Shown piece after piece: positions 23,842-38,870 of a stretch of DNA of 64,000 nucleotides. The notes under the pieces were generated by a model. That model was not told the origin of the DNA, made no database searches, and saw nothing but the letters and a program-made list of their open reading frames with translations. The stretch spans positions 13,051,495-13,115,494 of the forward strand of contig OZ234502.1 in assembly GCA_965153455.1 (NCBI GenBank). The letters run 5' to 3'. This DNA is from Sphagnum compactum. Its lineage: Eukaryota > Bryophyta > Sphagnopsida > Sphagnales. Position 1 is the first letter of the stretch. The number at the start of each line of letters is the position of its first letter. The position numbers were made by a program, and so were the translations under genes.

Positions 23842-23850
23842 TTTATAAGG
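23842..23850 (+). promoter_or_regulatory. TATA-like element of the inositol-3-phosphate synthase gene
   Basis: TTTATAAGG, about 440 bases before the ATG. CTATAATTC at about 23922 is a competing candidate. The transcription start is not determined. Confidence 0.35.
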
Positions 23851-23949
23851 CGGAAAGTCATGGTTTTCTATTCCTGTTGGAATCCCCCATTCTGCGCTTG
23901 ACTCCCCCCTCGGAATTTAGGTCTATAATTCGCGGAATCTACCTAGAAC

Positions 23950-23955
23950 CACGTG
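23950..23955 (+). promoter_or_regulatory. G-box / ABRE core upstream of the inositol-3-phosphate synthase gene
   Basis: A perfect CACGTG in the context CCACGTGCAG, followed at 23958 by TTGACAG, a W-box-like core. G-box/ABRE elements mediate bZIP and bHLH control and ABA or salt response in plants, which fits an osmolyte gene, but binding here is inferred. Confidence 0.4.
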
Positions 23956-24009
23956 CAGTTGACAGATTCCTTGTGGAATCTCCCTCCTTCTCCCGCTCTC
24001 TTCCCCCTT

Positions 24010-24075
24010 CTGGCCTTCCACCTATTTAGATCGTTGCGCCCTCTGGCCTTCCAACTGTTTAGATCGTCGCGCCCT
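24010..24075 (+). repeat. 33 bp tandem duplication in the 5' leader
   Basis: Two adjacent 33 bp copies start with CTGGCCTTCCA at 24010 and 24043, both containing TTTAGATCGT and ending GCGCCCT. They differ at only a few positions, so the duplication is recent. It lies 215-280 bases before the start codon. Confidence 0.85.
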
Positions 24076-24290
24076 CTCACACTTTGCGTTGCGTCGCGCA
24101 CTGTTCTGTCGTGAGAAATCCGTGCGTCTCTCCAGCTGCTCCTGTCTTCTGCGCTCCCAGCAACCTCCTGGAGAGAGGAAGAGCAAAAGTCTAAGTTGGA
24201 GAAGTTGAGCGACGAGAATTAGTGAAGAATCGAGTAAGAAAAGAGGAAAAGAGGAGGAGAGAAGCGGGCGGTGGAGAAACTTTGGCAACG

Positions 24291-28459
<4,169 letters not shown>

Positions 28460-28548
28460 ATAATGTCCTTATGAGTTTCTCCACTGGTGATTGGTAAAGC
28501 TGACAAAGAGCATTGACAAGTCACACTGTACTAGGCTTTGATTGTAGC

Positions 28549-28558
28549 AATAAATAAA
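28549..28558 (+). terminator. Polyadenylation signal of the inositol-3-phosphate synthase gene
   Basis: AATAAATAAA, two overlapping AATAAA hexamers about 90 bases after the stop codon. Confidence 0.55.
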
Positions 28559-28559
28559 C

Positions 28560-29035
28560 TGGTGGATGTATTGCTTTGTTGAATGATTACATTGTAGTGC
28601 CCAAGCATATTGCTTCCTTGTCTTCAAACCACATGATTTGTTTCTTAATTATGGTTCGGGGAATTTTTAGCTTTCGATTTGTGACTTTTGTTGCTATTTC
28701 ATCGAAAACAGGAAGGGGACAAAGAAACTTAGGTAGGAATTGTAAACTGTTTGGAGGATTTTTTCTGCACAAATGTCATCCAGGTGGGTTTAATATTATG
28801 ACAAGGTACATGTACAAATACTCCATCTAAAAGATGCGATGTGATTATTGTCCTTCTGCATAGACTTTGACAGCTAACATGTCAAAGATGTGGGTGGCTA
28901 ATTTTGACCCCTCTTCAGCTTCTTCACCATTTTCAAATCTCTTTGCTGCATATAGATTATGGCAGTTAAATCTAGTGAACTCTCAGATGGAATTTCTAGG
29001 AATTTCAGGGAAAGAACTATCTATAGTCTCTTTTT
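28560..29035. other. 3' flank of the inositol-3-phosphate synthase gene
   Basis: Nothing recognisable beyond ordinary AT-rich DNA. Alternative polyadenylation could extend the 3' UTR into it. Confidence 0.45.
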
Positions 29036-29470
29036 GGGGATGACAGTTGGGGATTTTGTTTGGATTTGTGCAAATACTGAGCATATTTGTCTTTGAGTTG
29101 AAAGTGAGGATTTGTTGGAATCTGCACAAAAACTGTGCATATCCAACTTTGGGTTAAAAGTGAGGATTTTGTTTGTATTTGTGCAAAAACTGTGTGTATC
29201 TTCTTTTGGGTTGAAGGTTACAAGTTTGTTTGGATTTGTGCAACAACTGCCTGCATTTCTTCTTTGGGTTGAAAGCTACAAATTTGTACAAAAACTCTGG
29301 ATGGAGGCAAAATTGTGCATATTCTTCTCTGGGTTGAAAGCGAGCATGTGCTTGGATTTGTGCAAAAACTATGAATATTCTTATTTGGATTGAAAGCTAC
29401 AATTTGTTTGGATTTGGTGCAAAATCTGTGCATGTTCTTCAGGTTGAAAAGCAGAATTTCTTTGGGATTC
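29036..29470. repeat. Degenerate tandem repeat, about seven units of ~58 bp
   Basis: Units carry GTGCAAAAACTGTG followed by CTTTGGGTTGAAAG and TTTGTTTGGATTTG. Starts of the first block lie near 29067, 29122, 29180, 29238, 29285, 29359 and 29416. Unit length varies from about 47 to 74 bases. Open frames read through the array but are repeat artefacts. Confidence 0.8.
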
Positions 29471-30038
29471 ACTTACGTGTGATACAGTTTGCTTAGCAGG
29501 AAGTTTTTTGGCTGTTAAAACGCATATTACATGCTCTACTTTAGGTGCACATGACACACTCATGAGAATTAGCGCAACATCATGAGAAAAAGCAAGAAAA
29601 CATGGTCAAACATTGTAGCACAACATGGGCCAGGCCGCAACTAAATAAATTAATATTGCAGTTACCTTGCATAGGAAAAAAAGTCCATGCAAGATTTGCA
29701 TACTGAAACAAAGCGCACTACATTCTCATCGCAGTAAACATACTTTCTCATTGCAGGCATGTGAGGAAGGCCGCCATAGTGCACTGTGAAAATAATCATA
29801 GAAGCTGAAAGTTTTCCATACTGTAACAAAGTGCGGTACTTTCTCATTGCAAACATGTAAGAAAGGCCACCATAGTACACTGAAAATACTCATAGACGCT
29901 GGCATTGGCATGCCCGACCATATTGAGCAACCAAATACCCGACTGGTACTACTAATGATAAGAGGTGGAAGATGGATCCCAGCTTTGCCAGTGCAAAACG
30001 AAGCAATCAATCTCCTTGTTACAGTGAACCAACTTTGC
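29471..30038. other. Intergenic, with a short duplicated block
   Basis: A segment with CTTTCTCATTGCAGGCATGTGAGGAAGG (29744 on) recurs diverged at 29840 on, about 96 bases later. No gene is recognised on either strand. Confidence 0.4.
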
Positions 30039-30525
30039 ACCATCCGTTTAAAGCCTGTTGAAATGCAGATGACCGTCAACTGAATTGTAATGGAATTGTG
30101 GATGAACCGAAACTACGTTATAACAGAAATTGTAGAGTACCATCCATTTAAAGCCTGTTGAAATGTGGATGACCGTCAACTGAATTCTAATGAAATATTG
30201 TGTAGATGAACCGGAACTGAGGTATAATGGAATTGTAGATGAACTGGAACTGAATTCTAATGGTGAACTGCAACTGAGTTAATGTCAGGTTTCACATTGG
30301 TAACGTGGAATAGGTGACTTAGGTAGGCAAAGGAAGGCCAGTAGATGGTAACTAGGTCAATTTAGATACATGAAGATAGTTAGGCTAGCACTCTCAACTA
30401 TGGGTTGAGAAGTTAGTAGATTGGCAATACAAACCAGCAACTGAGCTAACCACTATGGTTAAGCTACTGGACTGGAATCCAATGGAAAAGTGTTTTCCTG
30501 TACACCCACCATCCATCCCAAAACA
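30039..30525 (+). repeat. Family B, copy 5, with a 100 bp tandem duplication at its left
   Basis: CCATCCGTTTAAAGCCTGTT at 30040 recurs as CCATCCATTTAAAGCCTGTT at 30140, both followed by GATGACCGTCAACTGAATT: a 100 bp period. The family-B blocks follow: CAACTGAGTTAATGTCAGG, GTAGGCAAAGGAAGG, AACCACTATGGTTAAGC, AATGGAAAAGTGTTTTCC and CACCCACCATCCATCC. Confidence 0.6.
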
Positions 30526-30822
30526 AAAATCCAGTCCAAATTGCTCAAAGGATTCTTTTGGGGGAAAAAATACACAAAAGTCACCATATTTTGAGGATTT
30601 AAAAAATAAAAGTAGCCACATTTAGACAATGAATGAGTTCTGGGCCAAAAACTAGGCAGGAATCCAAAATGTTTCTACTGTCCTCTCTGACCTTGAGCCA
30701 AATTTGGCTCATTACTACTTAAGAAATTTGGAAAAAAAGAAAAAAAAAAGAAGGAAAAAACCAACCCCAGCTACAGAATAGCAAAAAGGCTATTTATTAC
30801 CACTGGCCATAAACCATGGTAT

Positions 30823-31113
30823 GGAATATTCCTAAATCCTTAAGCTTCTTGACCCTGGTCATTATCAATGGTCAGGTGGTAGCATGGGCTTTTTGGAATA
30901 TTCTTGGTAAACCCAGGGGTCCAGGTTGGACCCCTGTTCATGAAGAATATTCCAAAAAAGTCATTAGCTTATTCACATTTGGCCATGTGAATATTCTCAT
31001 TGTCAAGGGAGCCTATATTAGTTTTTTTTGAATAGTCCCATGGCAAAGGGTTTGAGAATATTCCTCCTAACCAAGGGTTCAGCCTCACAAAAAGCCTTGG
31101 CATTAGAATATTC
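30823..31113. repeat. Cluster of six GAATATTC palindromes
   Basis: GAATATTC occurs at 30824, 30896, 30945, 30989, 31056 and 31106, spaced 44-72 bases, often as GGAATATTC or GAATATTCC. A degenerate GAATAGTCCC lies at 31030. The unit GAAnnTTC is a head-to-head pair of heat-shock-factor half-sites, but no gene follows closely. Transposon subterminal repeats are an equally good reading. Confidence 0.75.
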
Positions 31114-32329
31114 TCACCAATTTGGACCATGTTCTCATTTTTGGCACATTTTCTTCCTCTTAGTTAATGACCCTCTTTTTATGAAGAAACCAAAGCACCC
31201 AAAAAAAACAGGAGGGGGGGGTTGGGGGGGGAACAAGGAACAAAATGGATGGAGGGATTCACATCCAAGAAGGCAAAAGAACCACCTAAGAGGAGGAACC
31301 ACAAAGGGGAACATCGAGTTCCCAAACCCACTCCTGTTGTGAGAAGTATATCAAATAAGGAAAAAGGGGAGGATCTTCTAAAAGGAAAAACATGTCCACT
31401 GGAAATCCATCATGAAAAAGACCATCATCCTTCTTCATCCTCCTTTTCTTGGAATAAATTCTTCTTTCAGGTTGAGAAAGAAAACAAAACTATGATTTAA
31501 AATGGTGATGACAATAACTTCACATTTTGTATATCATTTTGCACCCCTACTAATAACAACAAAAGAACTTTTTTTTCTGAGACCCACATTTATGGACTAG
31601 GTAACAAGAGAGAGCATTTTGGAGCCCTCATAACAGCCAAAGAGCTGCTTTTCCAAAGACCCACATTTATGGACTAGGTAACAAGCAAGAGAAGTGGTGT
31701 AAGTGATCGTGAATAGCATGTGGGTTGTCCAGACTATTCACAATCACTCTCTGGTTACCAAACATTTTCATCCCTCTTAAGATGCCCTCCTCTTTTCATC
31801 CAAGCATCCAAGGGTTACATAACCATTGACCATATGAGTGCCCAAGGTGGTGGTGGTACCTTGTGCTAACTAGTAGGTCACTAAAAACATCACCATCCCT
31901 CATAAGCTGATGATGCTCTATTTCCATCCATTTCAAATCTTCATCCATTCATGGAAGGGTTAAATAATGCAGAGCTGTGTAGGTGAGGGATTTATATATT
32001 GGGTTTTAAAAGTTCAAAGCCTACTAGGAACAATGCAAACAAAGAGGTGATTTGTGATTTCTTTAACCCATAAATTACCACCTAATTAATATAAGTTTTC
32101 TAGAGGTGATTTATTGGCAACCCATACCTTTCCCTTTATCACCAAATAAGTTTTTTAAAAGGGTGGGCACTTTGGGGGGGGGGGGAAACAAGTATCAAAT
32201 GTGTTTCTTATGTACAATTTTGTCAACATGGAATCTTCAAAATTAATTAATTATTTATTTATTTATTGGACACACATGTGTTGAAAGCTGAAACTGCCCC
32301 TGTTCTATTAAGGTCCAATAGTAGTAGTA
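31114..32329. other. Intergenic with a duplicated 28 bp block
   Basis: A 28 bp segment beginning GACCCACATTTATGGAC is present identically at 31581-31608 and 31658-31685. Just downstream, GTGATCGTGAATAG (31703) pairs imperfectly with CTATTCACAATCAC (31734). G-runs of 8-13 bases occur near 31212-31230 and 32174-32186. No gene recognised. Confidence 0.5.
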
Positions 32330-32842
32330 GGGCCATAGTGAACCAGCACCCCCCAGCCCACCATCCATCCATCCACTGGATGCCTGTTATTACTCAGTTG
32401 TGGATGAACCTCAACTGAGTTAAACATTTGGTTTCACCTTGGTAACCCACTTCTGTAGGAAATAATAGGTCTCCATACTTGAGGTGGATTCACACTTGAT
32501 GGCAAGGAAGTCATCCATAACTCAATGTTAAAGTTCTTAACATTGAGTTATGGATGACTTCCTTTGCCATCAAGTGTGAATACACCTTTATATAGGTAAC
32601 TATATAGGTAGGAAAATAGGTAACTACTAGGTAAGGGTTGTTTTTTTTACTACCTACCTATTACCAACCTGCTTGTTGTGGATTGTTAGTAGGTAGGTAG
32701 GAAAAAAAAAGAAAAAAAGCAACTGAGATAACCAGCATGGTTAGCTAGGAAACTGAAACCCAACAGAAAACAACTGTTTCTTGACCATTTACCATTCATC
32801 CTTCATGGTGCACTGGTGGGTGCTGGGTACAATTCTTGGCTT
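32330..32842 (+). mobile_element. Family B, copy 6 (interrupted by a palindromic MITE)
   Basis: It starts GGGCCATAGTGAACCAGCAC and ends ATGGTGCACTGGTGGGTGCTGG plus a diverged TACAATTCTTGGCTT tail. Inside are ACTCAGTTGTGGATGAACC with CTCAACTGAG (a local hairpin), GGTAACCCACTTCTGTAGG, many TAGGTAGG tracts, and CATGGTTAGCTAGGAAACTG. Without the 106 bp insertion it would be about 400 bp, close to copy 4. Confidence 0.7.
32482..32587. mobile_element. Near-perfect hairpin MITE, copy 3 of the ATTCACACTTG-terminal family
   Basis: Two arms of about 50 bases (32482-32531 and 32537-32587) are reverse complements except for one substitution and one inserted base, with a five-base loop. The termini AGGTGGATTCACACTTG and CAAGTGTGAATACACCT match those of copies 1 and 2, but the interior is different and fully palindromic. 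Flanks are TTG on the left and TTA on the right, consistent with a degraded TTA/TAA duplication. Confidence 0.8.
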
Positions 32843-33714
32843 GAGTACAAAGGAAGAAGGTGAAGTCTATATGCCAGTCTTTCATATCCCCTCTTTTGTC
32901 ATCAGCTAAAAAGACATGTTGGCTTGATGCTTGTCCTCCTCCTGGGCAAGTTGTTGCTGCTGCTGGCTGCAACTGACTGAGTTAGGAGAACTTTCCTAAC
33001 TTTCTCTCTCTTTCTCTCTCCCCTTCAGACCTGCAAAAAAAGCTGGCAAAATATACCTAATCATATTTTCTTGTATGGGAAATTTGAGTGCAAGACAAAA
33101 AGTGTCTCTCCTTCCCTCAACTCTGGAGAGACTTCCTTCCCATCTGTGCAGGATTTGTGAATAAATTAATAGATTGAACTTGGAATCAATTTGTGGGTGA
33201 CAAGTGAATAACAAGTGTTTTTTTTGTTTTTTTAATTTTAATAAATAAATTATATATTTATATTTATATTTATAATTTATAAATAAAGATTAATGGGAGA
33301 TTTATATGGTACTTATTTCTTCATCTTTAAGAGTAAAAAATATTTAGGTAAACAGATTTTTTTTTATGTTTTGAGTTTTTGATGACCCTGCTAGTGGGTA
33401 GCAAGCAGTGAAGGTGTTGTTGATTGGTTCAGTATGGAATACTTGTGTTTGCTTGGCTATTTTGTCAACTTGACTTTGGTTGTATTAAGTTCAAGTTGAT
33501 GTTTCTCATTTTGTCAAGTCTGCTTTGCCAGAAGGCTAAGTACACATCCACTTTATCATTATTTTGTTAAGTCCACCTTGCTAAGCCACAATAGTCCTCC
33601 ACATGGTCAAATTTCCTAGATTTTAGAGTTTTTAAAAAATTGCTTCAAATGTGAGATGAAATGTCTTTGCCACTAATGGCAAGTTAAAACTCATAACACT
33701 TCAAGATAAGATTC
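32843..33714. other. AT-rich spacer
   Basis: It contains an A/T palindromic stretch with TTTATA repeats at 33238-33287. No gene recognised. Confidence 0.45.
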
Positions 33715-34985
33715 TTTATAATAAACAAATTGGATCACAAATGGGAAGAATACCTTGTAAAAAGAGGACCAAAACAAGTCAAAACCAAGGGGACACCCAA
33801 CTCCATAATCAATAAGGTCATCCCACATCACTCTAATCAGCTTTACATCATGCCACCTAGTCTTGTTAAAAGCAAAATCATTCCTTTCTATCCAAATTGT
33901 CCAAAGGACAATGCCCTAGAGCATGGACCACAATGAACTAAATCTCCTCAACCTACTAGGTAGTATCTTATTGAAGAGGGACTGCACAAGGTTGAAAGGT
34001 CTCTAGGCACAACTTGGTTCTAAGGGTTGCTTGAGTTTGTACAACCATGTGAAAACAAATTCCCAAGCTTTCCTAGCTCTTGGACACCCCCAAATCTATG
34101 GGTGATAGATTCAAGGGTCAATACCTCATCTTTCCCTCCTCACCTCCATACCCCAAGATTGAAGGTAATGTTTTCAAGGGTTCCATAAAACAATTTGAAC
34201 ACCCTTCCTCTTGAGCCTGGTTTGGTGTAGATTCATACCCTCAATGTACCTGAAAACTCCTTACTTTTGTTGCTTGGTTGTAGCAACCTTGAATGCACCC
34301 CCACCTCATAAGCATGTATTCTTTTGGGTAGCACCACAGTTCTACCAACACCATCAATAGTTGGTAAGAAGTCACAAGTCTTTGGTTGTATATAGTACAC
34401 CCATTGGATCATCCATTGGATTCTCAACGATGCCCGATCAATCTTTGCATTCTAACATCATGGAAGGTTTTGGCAATTCCTTAATCCATTTTTTTTGGAT
34501 GTTGTCTAGCATTCGTTCCCATATGTTGTGCCCACTTTCTTCAAACAAATACCTATCTCTAGTTTCCTTCCAAGCGTGGAACTTGCAACACTCTAAATTC
34601 CTTGAGTTTCTTACACACCTTAGCCTTTCTCTATGGAAATTTTTGCACACAAAAAATAAAAGTTCCAAATTTAGAACCTTTGAAAAAGACCCCCACCACA
34701 AATTGAAATTCTTGATGGATTCTACTTTTAATGGAGGATCAAATTGGAGCTTATGAACTAGACACTTCCATGCTTTCATAATTTGCCCCATAAAACTTCT
34801 GTCTTCTTACTAGCCCAATCCAACAAGTTTAGATTCCACCATTTGTGTCAAGAAAGCATGCACCTACCCAATTTCAATATGAGTAATGTCTTTAAAATAT
34901 TCATACCCCAAGTTCAAACATGTTTAGTACACATAGGGCTAAGAAGGTCTCTTTTAGGTCTATCAAACCAAGGCCTTGTTGGGCC
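33715..34985 (-). pseudogene. LINE retrotransposon relic, C-terminal end of ORF2
   Basis: Read on the minus strand from 34985 down. An N-side segment includes AWKCLVHKLQFDPPLKVESI and SLWWG-like NLWWGSFSKVLN (34640-34780), then HAWKETRDRYLFEE and IWERMLDNIQKKW (34480-34570). Next come GVGRTVVLPKRIHAYEV and QPSNKSKEFSGTLRV (34233-34340). Finally comes a degenerate RNase-H-side or zinc-binding tail with HALGHCPLDNLDRKE (33875-33935). The order matches the region downstream of the reverse transcriptase domain in plant non-LTR elements. Frames shift and stops interrupt, and the RT core is absent. The assignment comes from memory of plant LINE proteins. Confidence 0.72.
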
Positions 34986-37389
34986 CAAATTAGCTTAACC
35001 CGATTTTGATTAGAAAGGGTAAGATGGCTAAAGAAGTTTTGGGGTTAACCTTAAGTCTAAGGGGTTAGGTTAATGCATATGACATTATTTCAATAGGCCT
35101 TGAAGGATGGGTGACCTGGTTAGGATAAGGGGGGGAAGCAAGTTGGCCGGATTAGGATAAAGCTGGGTGACCTTATCTTTGTTTGAAACTAGCCAAACTT
35201 GTTGGATAAAGGGGTACGAACAAAGGGGGGTATGTTTCCTAGAAGCTTTTAATAAATTAAGGTTAGGGCAGGACAATATTATTAGCAATTCGATGGAGTT
35301 GAAAGGGGGGATTATTGACCTACTTTTTTTCTTAGAGTGATGAGTGGGGGTTTGAGGGGGTGTGAGGAAAGAAGAGTGATGATGATGGTTGTAAAGTGGG
35401 AAAAGGGATCTTGGCACATCATGAGAATATATGGGTTAAATTTTTTAGTTGTTTTTTAGTTGCAAATTGAATTGTAATTGAATTGCAATTACAGTGTAAA
35501 TTGACTAGTGACCGAACATGTAAGCACTCAAGTTACGCCAAATCCAAGGGGAGGGCTCCATGGTTTCTAGTGTCCAAACAAAACTTGAACTTGGAATAAA
35601 ATTGAAAAAGTTATGGCCCCCCAAAGTAGAGGGGGTCAAAAACTCGAAAAAAAAACCACCGAATGTTATAAAGGCTAGTTCCTAAACACCCAAATTTTTT
35701 TTTGTATGTTGCTCTATTATTATTAGAGTCCCAAAATGATTTGTAGAATTTTAGGTGGTACTGTTATAACACTTTAAATTGTTTAAAATTAACAAGAAAT
35801 AAGAAAGTTATGAGGTTTGAAAATAGGAGGGTTCCAAAGATAAACAAAATGAAAAAAATGTGTTTTGTAAGTTCGAAAACATTTTTTTTCTTATTATTAT
35901 GTCATTATTCCTTTTTTTTTGCACTTTAGAAATATTTTTAGAACTTGAGTTAACATTCTCATAACATTTTAAATGACTTAAAATGAAGCACATATGATGA
36001 AAACATAAATAACTAATGAAAATGTATCCTTATTAAGTTATAAGTAGTTGTATTATACTCATAACATAGTTAAACCATACCATTTTAATAGTGACATACT
36101 AGTGGCCATACTAATTGTATCAATGGGAATTATAATAGAAAACTAGTTGCAAATGTATCACATAATGGGTGATGGAAATGTGAACACATGCCATGTATGT
36201 ACATTATACATTAGTTGCAACATTGTTGTTGCTTTAGTGGCACATTTACAATAGTTCCAAAGTAGTTGCCACATGCAATTATAATGCAACTTTTGAAAAA
36301 GTCAAACATCATTGATTACATATGTATATACGATGTGTATAAATTACCGTATAGAATATCGATTTTTAATTCATTTGCAACTATAGTATAATTAACTAAT
36401 TTTTTAACGTGTTAGTTTATCTATTAATACATTGCATTTTTAAGGGGTTAGTTGCATAATAGTTATAATATTTAAGTGATAGTTACACAACAATTGTATA
36501 TGAGTTATTTTTTTAGTTTTAATTGTTGAGTAGTGTGTTTTCAATGGACACAATTTTTCATAATGGTTGTAGAAATTTTAACATAAAACTCCTTTCAATG
36601 CCCATGCAAAAGTTGATCACCCTTGTTTTCATAATTGTATTCATAGCATTACCTAACCAACAATATAGTGGGTATAGATCTTTGTGTTTACAAAATTGGT
36701 GATAATCATATAATGTGTAAGTTATTTAATCTCTTGTTGTGAAATCTCAATTGGCATTTCTTCTTGTGGCACTTAGTTAGATTTTCATATTAGCAAGCTT
36801 CAATGATTACAATATAAACATGTTGTAAAAATCTCATTACGTAAAACTTTAAATTGATTGATTTTATTTGCACGCATTGGTTTCACATGTCAAGACTATT
36901 TATGAACGCATTCACTTCTGCCATATTTACATCTTCCATGACCTAGGCTTTTGAACACCTTTTACCTCCTTCCCTTCGATTTTGTAATGTTAGACCAAAG
37001 GTTTGTCACACCTCTTTGAATGATACCATCTCAATGAGAACCACCCATGTGACCACAAAACTTTGTTAAAGAGACAACCAAATAGATTAGGAACGCAAAA
37101 AATTCTTAAACCCTAAATGTTGCCGCTTGAACATTTAGGGATAACAACATTTAGGGTTTAAGAAAAATTTTCCCCTTATTAAATAGAGAAGTTAAAAGTT
37201 GAAATTGTTGAAAGATGAACTCAATTAGCTTGAAATGTTAAATATACAAGAACAACACAAGTTTCACAATCTTGAATGATTTCTAGAACCCAATGCACCA
37301 TTGCCCACATTGTGCAAAAACCTCCATTCCTCCATATTGTTTCTTCCCCTCCCCCCAAATAGGAAAAAGTTTCATGGAATTCCTAGAAG
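34986..37389. other. AT-rich intergenic DNA, no gene recognised
   Basis: G-runs of six or seven bases recur at 35130-35310. From 35700 on the DNA is strongly AT-rich. Only short, unassignable open frames occur on either strand. Confidence 0.45.
37103..37164. repeat. 20 bp perfect inverted repeat with telomere-like sequence
   Basis: The left arm 37103-37122 (TTCTTAAACCCTAAATGTTG) pairs perfectly with 37145-37164 across a 22-base loop. Each arm contains the TTTAGGG plant telomere heptamer, and the loop holds a further ATTTAGGG. Confidence 0.8.
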
Positions 37390-37745
37390 ATCAATTCACA
37401 ATACTTAAAATATGAAATGTTTCATGAAACTCCCAAAAAAGAACTCATAATTTACCATAGCCCTTGATGAACACTACTTAAAATGTGGAACCAAATAAAA
37501 TCCAAGTTCCCAAAAATTAAACTCATAATTCACAATAGCACATGGTGAAAATTCCTCAAAATGCGAGGCCAAATAAAATTCAAATTCCTAAAAAATTGAA
37601 TTCATAGTTCAGAATAGCATGCAGTGAACACTCTTCAAAACATGTGACCAAATAAAATCCAAGGTCCCAAAAATTGAACTCAATAGTTCAAACTAGCACT
37701 AGATCAACAATTCTCAAAATGTGCGACCAAATAAAAACTACATTG
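37390..37745. repeat. Tandem repeat of ~78-79 bp, four to five units
   Basis: The block CCAAATAAAA recurs at 37491, 37569, 37648 and 37727 (periods 78, 79, 79), with TCCCAAAAATTGAACTCA and ATAGCA blocks between. A single diverged copy occurs at about 54820-54965. Confidence 0.85.
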
Positions 37746-38416
37746 TTCCTTAGTCTTTGATTTATAGATGGAGCCAATAAACATCGTTTTTTATTATGAA
37801 AGAAAATTTGCACAAGGATGAGGGAAAATTTTGTAGAAGGACAAGGTAACCAAAGTTTAAAAGTTGATTTCATAACTAACAAGCTTCATGAAGACTAAAA
37901 TCATCAACTTGAGAATTGACAATTAAAAAATTAGACCTAATTCCAAAATCGATGAATTTTAGTTTTTTTTAAAAAGAAAACCCAAAATTGACAAATCATC
38001 CATTTAGAAAAAAACATGAAACCTAGATTCAACTATTCCTCTAAAAATAAGCCCCTACTTGGCCATCTAACTCTAAATTTAGCATTTCCCAACAACTAAA
38101 AGAGTCCTTGTTCAAGAGGGTGAAAGTACCAATGTAGGGTGCTAGATCACCCTTTGGTTACTTAATTTGAACACAAAAATGAATTTGATTTTGGGGGTTT
38201 TTTTTTTAATAACAAAATTGATATTTCAAATGAATAATGGCTATTGTGATTGCAAAGTGAAAAATATTTGTAAACAAAAAAAACATATGTTAAAAACTAG
38301 CTTCAGATTGCTACACATGTTCAAAAATTATTAGTCAAGTGATTAAATTTTTTTGAATTATTTTCATGTAAAATTGATTGTAACCTAGATATTAAAAAAT
38401 TCAAGGCCCAAAAAGG
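37746..38416. other. AT-rich spacer
   Basis: No gene, repeat array or transposon protein recognised. Confidence 0.4.
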
Positions 38417-38870
38417 GTGAAACCAATTACATTGCAAAGAATACAAGCATCTTCCATCTTAAGTTGGGCAGTAGCCATAAGCTTAGCTACTTCGTGACTT
38501 CCAGAGTCCATCTCTTCATAACACACACCAAGCATCTTCCATCTTAAGTTGGGCAACAACGATAAGCTTAGCTACTTCTCGACTTTCACAGTCCATCGCT
38601 TCATAACACACACCAAGCATCTTCCATCTTAAGTTGGGCAACAGCAATAAGCTTAGCTACTTCTCGACTTTCACAATCCATCGCTTCATAACACACACCA
38701 TCGTATTAAAGACAACGTATGAAAGACAATCGCTTGTTGAGATGGAGAGATTTTGACATTTAGTTTGTGTTAACTTGATGTCCTTTAATTCTTTTTTTTT
38801 TTCCTTTGTACATATTCTGAACCAACAACAACGGTGTGTTTATAAATAAAGTTTTGCAAGGTTTTGATAA
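38417..38870. repeat. Dispersed repeat R, copy 2, with a triplicated 85 bp core
   Basis: It has the same blocks as 8808-9070 (ACATTGCAAAG, CTTCCATCTTAAGT, TTAGCTACTTC, then ATAAATAAAGTTTTGCA near 38845). The central 85 bp is repeated three times exactly in register, 38445-38699, each unit starting AAGCATCTTCCATC and ending AACACACACC. Units 2 and 3 are more alike than either is to unit 1. Confidence 0.85.

Noticed and set aside
29112-29393. 93-codon frame with repeating VQKL and FGLKV
   Set aside because: Translation of the 58 bp tandem repeat, not a gene.
29726-30079. 117-codon minus-strand frame, possible retroelement protein
   Set aside because: Built from a duplicated segment; no reverse transcriptase, RNase H or integrase motif.
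30430-30470. tRNA gene suggested by a GGTTAGCTCAGTTG-like box A on the minus strand of family B
   Set aside because: No box B at tRNA distance and no acceptor stem; the motif is part of the family-B interior.
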